From NCBI GenBank assembly GCA_963665455.1, contig OY762279.1, forward strand, positions 5,208,001 to 5,272,000: a DNA stretch of 64,000 nucleotides, given 5' to 3'. The notes under the pieces were generated by a model. It worked only from the letters and a program-made list of their open reading frames with translations. It made no database searches and was not told the DNA's origin. The position numbers and the translations under genes are program-made. Positions 28,688-35,905 of the stretch are shown here, piece after piece. Each line of letters starts with the position of its first letter. Positions within the stretch are counted from its first letter, which is position 1. This DNA comes from VXNE01 sp963665455 (GTDB taxonomy: Bacteria > Pseudomonadota > Gammaproteobacteria > Pseudomonadales > Azotimanducaceae).

Positions 28688-28840
28688 TCACTCGATGGTG
28701 CGCTTGAGTTGATCCACGAAGGCCCGCGTGTCGGCAAAGTAATAGAGGGGCTTCGGCCAAGGGACCGCGGGCGAACTCGATTCCGCGGAGACCACGAGCG
28801 GCCTCGCGTTCTCCGCTGCCTCGCTCGGCTTCTTCGACAT
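28688..28840 (-). CDS. Small hypothetical protein (50 residues)
   Basis: Short ORF starting MSKKPSEAAENARPL, with a hydrophilic N-terminal half and an aromatic, ordered C-terminus (PKPLYYFADTRAFVDQLKR). A GAGG box lies about 9 bases before the ATG. It ends about 100 bases upstream of the rnt start on the same strand. No family was recognised. The C-terminal half looks like a folded helix, so it could be a true small protein or the tail of a decayed gene. Confidence 0.4.
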   Translation of the reverse strand: MSKKPSEAAENARPLVVSAESSSPAVPWPKPLYYFADTRAFVDQLKRTIE

Positions 28841-28941
28841 GGATTCGCGCCTCGGCCCCTTGTAGCGACGCCGGCGTCTACATGCACGCGGCTCCTACGC
28901 CGCGTCCCCACGTAGACACCTTGCGCAATTGCCATTGCGCA

Positions 28942-29216
28942 CTAGTGTGGTGTCCCGCAAGTTCCTGGTACTTCAGAGTTCGCCCTGCGCGTCAATGCAA
29001 GGCGTGGTCCGAAGGGAATAGCGGGCATATTGGCAAGGACCACAACGCGGCAGTGGCGCGCAGGGCGGACTCCCGAAGGGCGCGCCCCACGGAGCCTGTG
29101 GCTGTGTTAATGCGCCCCTTGGCAATGGGCCCACCATTCCCTGCGGGGAAACGCGCCTTGCCACAGACTCCGTGGAACGCGCTGAAGTACTAGGAACTTG
29201 CGGGACACCACACTAG
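28942..29216. mobile_element. 275-bp inverted-repeat element (MITE-like) upstream of argG
   Basis: Two 35-bp ends, 28942-28976 and 29182-29216, are inverted copies with one mismatch. Both outer edges read CTAG, so the four bases could also be a target duplication around 31-bp termini. Inside are nested inverted repeats: TTCGCCCTGCGCG near 28979 with a near-complement near 29057, GTGGTCC/GGACCAC near 29009-29045, and 29087-29102 with 29160-29175 (16 bp, one mismatch). No transposase ORF fits. It fills most of the 516 bases between the small gene at 28688-28840 and argG; the rest of that gap shows no other recognisable feature. Family assignment is not possible by eye. Confidence 0.75.
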
Positions 29217-29356
29217 GCGCTCCCTACCCACCAAGCGGGAGTATCGCACGCTCGGAGAGTTGGTCATCCGGCCCGAGCGGCTCGCCACCGCGCGCCGACG
29301 CCCGCATCGGCCACAAGCCGCTGCTGTACCATTACGCGTTTTTTCCGGGGCGAAGC

Positions 29357-30568
29357 ATGAAGATCGTGCTGGCGTATTCCGGTGGCCTCGACACGTCGGT
29401 GATCTGCCGGTGGCTGCAGGACGTCTACGACGCCGAGGTGGTCACCTTCACGGCCGACATCGGCCAGGGGGAGGAGGTGGAGCCGGCCCGCGAGAAGGCG
29501 CGTGCCCTCGGCGTCAAGGAAATCCACATCGAAGACCTGACCGAAGAGTTCGTCGGGGACTTCGTCTACCCCATGTTCCGGGCGAACACCGTCTACGAGG
29601 GCGAATACCTGCTCGGCACGAGCATCGCCCGCCCGCTGATCGCCAAGCGGCTCGTGGAAATCGCCGCCGAGGCCGGTGCCGAGGCCGTCGCCCACGGGGC
29701 GACCGGCAAGGGCAACGATCAGGTGCGTTTCGAACTCGGCGCCTACGCCCTCAACCCGGACATCCGCGTGATCGCCCCCTGGCGCGAGTGGGAGCTCGTC
29801 TCCCGCGAGGCGCTGATGGACTACTGCGAGCGTCGACAGATTCCCGTCGACTTCGACCAGGGCGAGAAGTCCCCGTACTCCATGGACGCGAACCTCCTCC
29901 ACATCTCCTATGAGGGCGGCGTGCTGGAGGATCCCGGCGCCGAGCCCGACGCCTCCATGTGGCGCTGGACCGTGGCGCCCGAGGAAGCCCCGGACGACCC
30001 GGTCAACATCGACCTCGACTTCGAAGGGGGCGACGTCGTCGCCATCGACGGCGTCTCCATGACCCCGGCCGCCGTGCTCCGACACCTCAACGCCGTCGGC
30101 GGCGGCCACGGCATCGGCCGTAGCGACATCGTCGAGAACCGCTACGTCGGCATGAAGTCCCGCGGCTGCTACGAGACCCCCGGCGGCACCATCCTCCTCA
30201 AGGCCCACCGGGCCATGGAATCCCTCACCATGGACCGGGAAGTGATGCACCTGCGCGACGAACTCATGCCGCGCTACGCGAAGCTCATCTACAACGGCTA
30301 CTGGTGGTCGCCGGAGCGGCGCGTGCTACAGGCGCTCATCGACGCGTCGCAGCACGTGGTCAACGGACGGGTGCGGCTCAAGCTCTATAAGGGCAACGTC
30401 TCCGTCGCCGGGCGCTGGTCGTCCACCGACAACCTGTACGACGCCGACGTGGTCACCTTCGAGGACGACGGCGGTGCCTACCAGCAGCGTGACGCGGAAG
30501 GCTTCATCCGGTTGAACGCGCTGCGGCTACGGTTGGCGGCGAAGCAGGGGCGGGGGTTTGGGGATTGA
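29357..30568 (+). CDS. argG: Argininosuccinate synthase
   Basis: 403 residues. ATP-dependent joining of citrulline and aspartate. The PP-loop is VLAYSGGLDTSV at the N-terminus, followed by the TADIGQGEE segment, GATGKGNDQVRFE and SPYSMDANLLHISYEGG, all diagnostic. The ATG has GGGG about 7 bases upstream. The gene stands alone; its partner argH is at 12.7-14.1 kb. The 275-bp repeat element ends 140 bases before its start, so argG expression may depend on a promoter in or beside that element. Confidence 0.97.
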   Translation: MKIVLAYSGGLDTSVICRWLQDVYDAEVVTFTADIGQGEEVEPAREKARALGVKEIHIEDLTEEFVGDFVYPMFRANTVYEGEYLLGTSIARPLIAKRLVEIAAEAGAEAVAHGATGKGNDQVRFELGAYALNPDIRVIAPWREWELVSREALMDYCERRQIPVDFDQGEKSPYSMDANLLHISYEGGVLEDPGAEPDASMWRWTVAPEEAPDDPVNIDLDFEGGDVVAIDGVSMTPAAVLRHLNAVGGGHGIGRSDIVENRYVGMKSRGCYETPGGTILLKAHRAMESLTMDREVMHLRDELMPRYAKLIYNGYWWSPERRVLQALIDASQHVVNGRVRLKLYKGNVSVAGRWSSTDNLYDADVVTFEDDGGAYQQRDAEGFIRLNALRLRLAAKQGRGFGD

Positions 30569-30574
30569 GGGTTC

Positions 30575-30594
30575 TCGGCGTCGCGAAACGCCGA
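30575..30594 (+). terminator. Hairpin just after argG
   Basis: Seven-bp perfect stem TCGGCGT/ACGCCGA with a 6-base loop, beginning 7 bases after the argG stop. No clear U tract follows, so it is only a candidate. Confidence 0.35.
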
Positions 30595-30676
30595 CGGGTC
30601 GTTCGGCGTTGATCGGATGACGCCGCCCGCTTGCCCTCTTCGTTTCGCGCCCGGCGCTTGTCCGCGTGCGGACGCG

Positions 30677-31082
30677 CTACGACGCCTTCAATCCCGCCAG
30701 TCGTCCCCGAAGCTCCGCGTGCGTCGCGCAAGTCACGATCCACTCGCCCACGTCCGCTAGGCGCTCCGGGTCCGATATGTCCGCCAAAGGCCACCGCCGT
30801 TTGCTCGCCCGCAGGGTGGCCAAAACGGGAGGAGGCCTGCCGCACGAGCAGCGCGCGTTCGTTCACCAACCCCTGTTCGCGGCCTTGGGTGAGCCCTTGC
30901 TCGAGCCAAGGCTTGTGCCACTCGCCGATCCGCTCCACCAAGCTCATGCTCGCTTCCTCCAACGTCTCGATGGTCCGTCCCGGGGCCGTGCCCGGTGGAC
31001 GCATCTTCGCCTCCATGTCTCGGATCCACTGCACGAAGACGCGGCGTAACTCGGCGTCTTCGGCACCCAACCAGCCCCTCAA
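30677..31082 (-). pseudogene. Truncated and frameshifted Rpn/PD-(D/E)XK nuclease-type protein
   Basis: Remnant of the C-terminal part of a recombination-promoting nuclease/putative transposase family protein. Frame one encodes RVFVQWIRDMEAK and LVERIGEWHKPWLEQGLTQG with QGLVNERALLVRQASSRFG. The frame then breaks in a CCTTTGG run near 30784-30790. The family-like ending LADISDPERLADVGEWIV...LRGRLAGLKAS continues in the next frame and stops at 30677. Removing one T restores 134 continuous codons. The N-terminal nuclease domain is missing: an in-frame TAG lies just upstream, next to the NYN gene. The longer single-frame reading to 30504, antisense to the argG end, is an artefact of the shift. 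Confidence 0.65.
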
Positions 31083-31097
31083 CGCCCGCGTCGACTC

Positions 31098-31736
31098 CTA
31101 CGGCTCAGTTCCAAGAGGCAAGTCGAGGACGCCGTCCGCGTGCACTCGGAGTTCCCTCTTCGTCCCGCGCCCCAACGAATCCAAGATCACCTGAACGCCC
31201 TCTCTTCGGGCGAACTTGAACGCCGGTACGAAGTCGCTGTCCCCAGTCACCACCACGATGGCCTGTACGCGGCCAGTCAACGCGAGCCGGGCGATGTCCA
31301 ACCCAATCCTGAGGTCAACTCCCTTCTGCTTGATATCCGGAATCAGGTCCCTCGCTCCGAGCACACGCTCTTGGTTGCCTCTCGAAGCCCGCAGTGCGGC
31401 ATTGCCAAGTTTCCAGCCATCCACGCTGACCTCACCCAAACGGACCGCAACGCCTGACATCATGTCCAGACCACGAATCAATTCCGTGTGCTTGCGGAAC
31501 ACTTCGGTCGTCGCAAGGTCAGTCTCAACGCCATCAATGGGGTTTCTGATGCGGCGCTTGGCCGGCCAAGCATGGTAGAAGTACGTTCGGAGACATCGCC
31601 AGCCCGTGAGATCGGAACTCGACGCGACGCGGCCAACGAGACTCGCCATATCCGCCAGTGTGGGGAAGCGCTTGAGACGGGCTTCGAGAACTTTGATCGC
31701 GAATGGCCCGTCGATGAGAATCGCGTACGTGTCCAT
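31098..31736 (-). CDS. NYN-domain (PIN-like) putative ribonuclease, LabA/DUF88 type
   Basis: 212 residues. N-terminal YAILIDGPFAIKVLE gives the first acidic position; KGVDLRIGLDIARLA and VVVTGDSDFVPAFKFARREG supply the other metal-binding acidic residues of the NYN fold. The C-terminal part has the usual VILDSLGRG and ends with a basic stretch and LRVHADGVLDL. Such proteins are found in phage-defence, RNA-turnover and accessory settings; no specific role can be read. It sits in an accessory patch beside the broken nuclease and the inverted-repeat element. The 223 bases upstream to prs hold no recognisable feature. Confidence 0.75.
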   Translation of the reverse strand: MDTYAILIDGPFAIKVLEARLKRFPTLADMASLVGRVASSSDLTGWRCLRTYFYHAWPAKRRIRNPIDGVETDLATTEVFRKHTELIRGLDMMSGVAVRLGEVSVDGWKLGNAALRASRGNQERVLGARDLIPDIKQKGVDLRIGLDIARLALTGRVQAIVVVTGDSDFVPAFKFARREGVQVILDSLGRGTKRELRVHADGVLDLPLGTEP

Positions 31737-31959
31737 CCGCTGAAGGTGGCTCGTGCCGAGCGTGGATGGCCACCAAGGTGATCATCGCTTGGATCAGGGG
31801 ACGCCCGGCACGGCCGCTTTTCCACCAAGGCACGTAGCCTATGGGGACTGGCGCCCCTCGTCAACGCCTCTGGCGGGGTCTTTGGCGGAGGTGCGGTGGT
31901 GTGGGAATGCTCGCCGAAGCCCCCCGAGGTCACGGCAACGGGGCGCGGAAGCACTCCGG

Positions 31960-33207
31960 CTACCACTCCAACGGCATTTGCCCGTCCCCGCGTCCCCCGT
32001 TCGCCCCCCGCAGCTCGTTGCGGCTTGAGAAGTCGAGCTGATAGTAGCCGGCGGCATGCTGGAGCCGGTTCGGGTGGTAGCGCTCGGCGGGATCCTCCCG
32101 GCCCTCCAAGCAGTGCAGGATGGCGTCGGCGAGGAACGCCTCTATCTTGAGCACCACGATCTTCTGGCGGAGCCGTCCCTGGTCGTCTCGATTCAGCACG
32201 TTGGGCAGGGTGTTGGTGGTGGCGAACTCCGTCAACGCGCCGGCGTGCAGGTTTTCGCGCGCCTCCGGAGAGATGTAGGTGTGCGTGCAGTAGAAGTAGA
32301 TGCGCCGCGGCCGCGTGCGCTCGTCGGCGTGCAACAGGCTCGCGGCCTTCGATATGGTGCCGCCGGTGCGCACCATGTCGTCCAGGATGAAGACCTCGCG
32401 GTCCTGGAGGCGCGGCGCGTTCTCCGGCAGCCGCATCTCCACGTTGCGCTGCCCGTGCCGTTGCTTCTCTAGCACGACGACCTCGGCGTCCTTCAGGCCC
32501 GTGAAGCGTTGCACGCTCCGCACGAAGTCCTCCGCTCCCTGGTCCGGCGCCACCAGTCCTACGTTCTCGCCGAGTCCCATCGGCTTGGCGACCTGCCGGA
32601 TGTAGTGCGCAACGAGGTAGGCGATGTCCAGGTTGAAGAAGGCGGGCCGCCCCCCGTTCGTCCCGAACACGTCGTCGTAGATCTTCCGCAGCACCTCGGG
32701 CTTGTGGTTGTGCACCGCGACGACCTGATCGACGCCCGCGCCGCGCAGCATCTGGGCGTATAGGTGCGCCGACGCCGGTTGTCCGTCGAACTTCTTATAG
32801 GACTCCGGGCCGGTCATTTGCGGGTGGTCGGTGGAGTGTGGCCCCCGGTCCTGGGCGGAGAAGAACAGATCCGGTTCCACGAGTACCACGCGCTCGGCAC
32901 CGTTCTCCTTGGCGGCCGAGGCGATCAGCAGGTTGCGCATCGCCAACTCGACCCGCGTGTGCTGCGGGGACGACGTGGAGATGACGTAGACGTGCTTGCC
33001 CGCGAGGTGGCGGCCGATGCGGTCGAGGTCGGCGGCATCGTTGATGAAGCGGGGACAGAACTCGGTGTTCGCAAACGTCTTCAGGGAGATGACGTCCGAC
33101 ACGCCCGGCTCTTGTCCAACGTGGTGGGCGGTGTCCAGGGCGAAGGACGCATCCGACCAATTGGACACGATCATGAGATCGTTCCGATCATTGAATCCGC
33201 GGTCCAT
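31960..33207 (-). CDS. Divergent ribose-phosphate pyrophosphokinase (PRPP synthetase-like)
   Basis: 415 residues, about 100 more than standard Prs. The overall order of Prs is kept: KTFANTEFCPRF, VISTSSPQHTRVELAMRNLL, the flexible-loop counterpart with SAQDRG, the VAVHNHKP segment where IDLHxxQ is usual, the PDQGAEDF strand, and a clear PRPP loop VFILDDMVRTGGTISKAA. An insert of about 20 residues after SAQDRG (PHSTDHPQMTGPESYKKFDG) and a C-terminal extension account for the extra length. The AAGGGGGACG ribosome-binding site supports the first ATG. It could be a true PRPP synthetase or a related phosphoribosyl-transfer enzyme; the canonical prs (usually near ispE) is not in the window. Confidence 0.72.
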   Translation of the reverse strand: MDRGFNDRNDLMIVSNWSDASFALDTAHHVGQEPGVSDVISLKTFANTEFCPRFINDAADLDRIGRHLAGKHVYVISTSSPQHTRVELAMRNLLIASAAKENGAERVVLVEPDLFFSAQDRGPHSTDHPQMTGPESYKKFDGQPASAHLYAQMLRGAGVDQVVAVHNHKPEVLRKIYDDVFGTNGGRPAFFNLDIAYLVAHYIRQVAKPMGLGENVGLVAPDQGAEDFVRSVQRFTGLKDAEVVVLEKQRHGQRNVEMRLPENAPRLQDREVFILDDMVRTGGTISKAASLLHADERTRPRRIYFYCTHTYISPEARENLHAGALTEFATTNTLPNVLNRDDQGRLRQKIVVLKIEAFLADAILHCLEGREDPAERYHPNRLQHAAGYYQLDFSSRNELRGANGGRGDGQMPLEW

Positions 33208-33314
33208 CGTCCCCCTTCACGCCCCGCGACTGCTACCGCATCGAACGTGCGGTTTCCGCCCGGGTATCGCGCGGGGGCGATCATAACACCGCGCCCGTGC
33301 CGCCCCGCGCGCGA

Positions 33315-33971
33315 TTAGCCGGACGGTGCCAACCGGCCCTTGAGCATCGCGACCTCGCGCTCGAGTTCCGCGACGCGTTGTTCGAGGGCCGCGAGCCGCC
33401 CGGTTCGTGGCTCGGCCTGGGCCGCCACCGGGTCCTCCGCCACGGACTCGATCACGCCGGACAGCAGGTGCGCGTACTGGTGGTCGCGGCGGCTGGGCAC
33501 CCGCGCGAGCCTCGCCACCACGGCCCCGCCGTCCCGGTCCGCATCCATCAAGCGCAGGAGCGTGTCGACGACCGCCGCGTTGTCCGCGAAGTCATGCAGG
33601 CGTCCACTTCGCGCCCGCAGTTCACCGGGGGTCTGCGGGCCGCGCAGGAGCAGCACGCAGACCACGGCGTACTCGTCCTCCGTGAAGGTGAGGTCGCTGA
33701 ACATCGTGTTGCACAACCGCTGCCGGTACTTCACGACTCCGCTCCGGAAGTTCTCGTCCCGGGTGACGAGGGACTTCTCCTGAAGATCGCGCGCGACGCG
33801 CTCCACCGTGGCGCTGTCCAGCGTCAACACCGGGTCGCGGCTCGACTTCTGGTTACAGGCCGTCGTGAGCGCGTTCAGCGTCAGCGGGCACTGGTCCGGC
33901 GTCAGCACCGCCTTCTCCATGAGGCAGCCGATGACGCGGGCCTCGTGTGGGCTCAGTGAAATGCGGGACAT
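33315..33971 (-). CDS. yceH: YceH-family protein (DUF480)
   Basis: 218 residues. N-terminus SLSPHEARVIGCLMEKAVLTPDQ and PLTLNALTTACNQKSSRDPV are hallmarks of this two-winged-helix family; CVLLLRGPQTPGELRARSGRLHDF marks the second domain. A C-terminal leucine-heptad helix (LAALEQRVAELEREVAMLKG) is a coiled coil. Molecular function is unknown. The ATG at 33971 was chosen at the family N-terminus; the open frame upstream overlaps the end of nth. Confidence 0.9.
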   Translation of the reverse strand: MSRISLSPHEARVIGCLMEKAVLTPDQCPLTLNALTTACNQKSSRDPVLTLDSATVERVARDLQEKSLVTRDENFRSGVVKYRQRLCNTMFSDLTFTEDEYAVVCVLLLRGPQTPGELRARSGRLHDFADNAAVVDTLLRLMDADRDGGAVVARLARVPSRRDHQYAHLLSGVIESVAEDPVAAQAEPRTGRLAALEQRVAELEREVAMLKGRLAPSG

Positions 33972-34036
33972 GAGATGGACCAAGGCAACGTCGGCGGCGC
34001 ACCGTAGACGCCCGCCCCCGCGACCGTCAACCGCCT

Positions 34037-34675
34037 TCACTCCGGGTCCGTCTTGGCCTTGTATTCGCAAAGATCCTCGATGACGCACGAACCGCACCGC
34101 GGCTTGCGCGCGATGCACACGTAGCGGCCGTGGAGGATCAGCCAGTGGTGGGCGTCCCGCAGGAACTCACGGGGCGTGAACCGGAGCAGCTTGTCCTCCA
34201 CCTGCCGGGGCGTCTTGCCCGGCGCGAGCCGCGTGCGGTTGGCCACCCGAAAGATGTGGGTGTCGACGGCGATCGTCGGCTCGCCGAAGGCCGTGTTCAG
34301 CACGACGTTGGCGGTCTTGCGCCCAACGCCCGGCAGGGCCTCCAGGGCCGCCCGGTCGCGGGGCACCTCGCCGCCGTGGAGTTCGAGCAGCATGGTGCAG
34401 GTCTTCAGGATGTTCTCGGCCTTGGTGTTGAACAGGCCGATGGACTTGATGTGATCCTTCAGGCGGTCGAGGCCGAGGGAGAGCATGGCGTCCGGTGTCG
34501 CGGCCTCGGCGAAGAGGGTCTTGGTGGCGAGGTTGACGCTCACGTCCGTCGCCTGGGCGGAGAGGATCACCGAGACGAGCAACTCGAAGGGAGTGTGGTG
34601 GACGAGTTCCGTGGTGGGCGCCGGATTCTCCCGTTGCAGCCGCTCGTAGATTTCCTGACGCTTCGCCTTGTTCAT
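34037..34675 (-). CDS. nth: Endonuclease III
   Basis: 212 residues. DNA glycosylase/AP lyase removing oxidised pyrimidines. The helix-hairpin-helix is LPGVGRKTANVVLN, containing the catalytic Lys; the catalytic Asp is in VDTHIFRVANR; and the C-terminal [4Fe-4S] loop has Cys at C-x6-C-x2-C-x5-C (CIARKPRCGSCVIEDLC). The ATG at 34675 matches family length. It is divergent from the enolase-superfamily gene. Confidence 0.96.
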   Translation of the reverse strand: MNKAKRQEIYERLQRENPAPTTELVHHTPFELLVSVILSAQATDVSVNLATKTLFAEAATPDAMLSLGLDRLKDHIKSIGLFNTKAENILKTCTMLLELHGGEVPRDRAALEALPGVGRKTANVVLNTAFGEPTIAVDTHIFRVANRTRLAPGKTPRQVEDKLLRFTPREFLRDAHHWLILHGRYVCIARKPRCGSCVIEDLCEYKAKTDPE

Positions 34676-34784
34676 GGGCCTCCCTTGCTCCAGCCCAAGG
34701 GGGATTGTAGCCAACAGCCGTGCCCACCGGCCGATGCCACCTACCGCCTGCTATGCTGCCCCGCTCCCGACACGAACCTCTCCC

Positions 34785-35867
34785 ATGCACATCGACAAGT
34801 TCGAGATCGTCCCGGTGCACGTCAGCGCGCGCACGACCTGGCTCCACATCCTGCTGCACACCAACGCCGGGCTGAGCGGAGTGGCCGAGGCGTCCCTGGG
34901 CAGCCGCCGGGAACTGCCCGAGCTCGAACGGTTCTTCGCGCTCGTCAAGGACCGGCCCATGCCCAACGTCGAGACTTACCGTCAGCGCGGCCGATCGATG
35001 GCGGCTAAAGGCGGACTATCCGCGGCGACGGCGTTCAGCGCCATCGAGCACGCCCTTTGGGATCTCGCGGGCAAGGCCGAGGGCGTGCCCACCCACGCAC
35101 TGCTCGGCAGCCGCGCCCGCGAGGACGTGCTCCTCTACGGGAACATCAACCGCATGACATCCGAACGCACGCCCGACGGTTTCGCGGCGAGCGCGGAGCG
35201 GGCGGTGGCGGCGGGCTTCCGCGCGCTCAAGGCCGCCCCGTTCGACGGCTTTCCGCCCCGGTCGGACCCGGATGCCGTCCGCGACGCCATCGACCTCGGC
35301 ATCCGGTGTCTGGAGTCGATCCGTGCGGCGGTCGGACGGGACATCGCCCTCAAGGTGGACTGCCACAGCCATTTCACCGAAGCGGAGGCCATCCGCATCG
35401 CCGAGCGGCTCGAACCCGTCGACTTGGACTGGTACGAGGAACCCGTGCCCGCGACGGAGACGGCGGCAACGCGTCGCATCCGTGACGCCGTGCAACAACG
35501 CCTCGCCGGCGGCGAGCGGGGCTTCGGCGCGGAGGGCTTCGCCCCGCTCCTCGACGAACATGCGGTGGATGTCATCATGCCAGACACGATGCACTGCGGC
35601 GGGCTGACCGAGGGGCTCGCCATTGCCCACGCCGCCGACGACGCCGGCGTCGGCGTCTCGCCGCACAACGCGTGCGGGCCGGTGTCGACCGCGGCGGCGC
35701 TGCAGCTATGCGCCGTCGCGCCGGGGATCGAGAGCCTCGAACTACAGTGGGGAGAGGTACCGTGGCGCCCGGACGTGGTCGAGCCTCCGGAGCGGTTCGA
35801 GGCCGGCCGCATGGCCATCCCGGAGACGCCTGGGCTCGGCGTGACGCTGGTGGACCCCTCGGCCTGA
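34785..35867 (+). CDS. Mandelate racemase/muconate-lactonizing-type dehydratase (enolase superfamily)
   Basis: 360 residues. The N-terminal capping domain (IDKFEIVPVHV) leads into the barrel. The KAAPFDGFPP segment carries the KxxP-type base, and the metal ligands are Asp in LKVDCHSH, Glu in WYEEPVP and Glu in GGERGFG. A late His in SPHNACGP sits at the second-base position. The arrangement is that of acid-sugar dehydratases in the MR subgroup. The substrate is unknown, and no transporter or regulator is beside it. Start chosen at the family N-terminus. Confidence 0.85.
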   Translation: MHIDKFEIVPVHVSARTTWLHILLHTNAGLSGVAEASLGSRRELPELERFFALVKDRPMPNVETYRQRGRSMAAKGGLSAATAFSAIEHALWDLAGKAEGVPTHALLGSRAREDVLLYGNINRMTSERTPDGFAASAERAVAAGFRALKAAPFDGFPPRSDPDAVRDAIDLGIRCLESIRAAVGRDIALKVDCHSHFTEAEAIRIAERLEPVDLDWYEEPVPATETAATRRIRDAVQQRLAGGERGFGAEGFAPLLDEHAVDVIMPDTMHCGGLTEGLAIAHAADDAGVGVSPHNACGPVSTAAALQLCAVAPGIESLELQWGEVPWRPDVVEPPERFEAGRMAIPETPGLGVTLVDPSA

Positions 35868-35905
35868 ACCGCCTTCGCGGTTCCTCCGACCGCCGGCCCG
35901 ATCCG

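Noticed and set aside
30504..30676. In-frame extension of the broken nuclease into the argG 3' end
   Set aside because: It is the out-of-frame continuation after the one-base insertion; the family-like C-terminus lies in another frame and stops at 30677.
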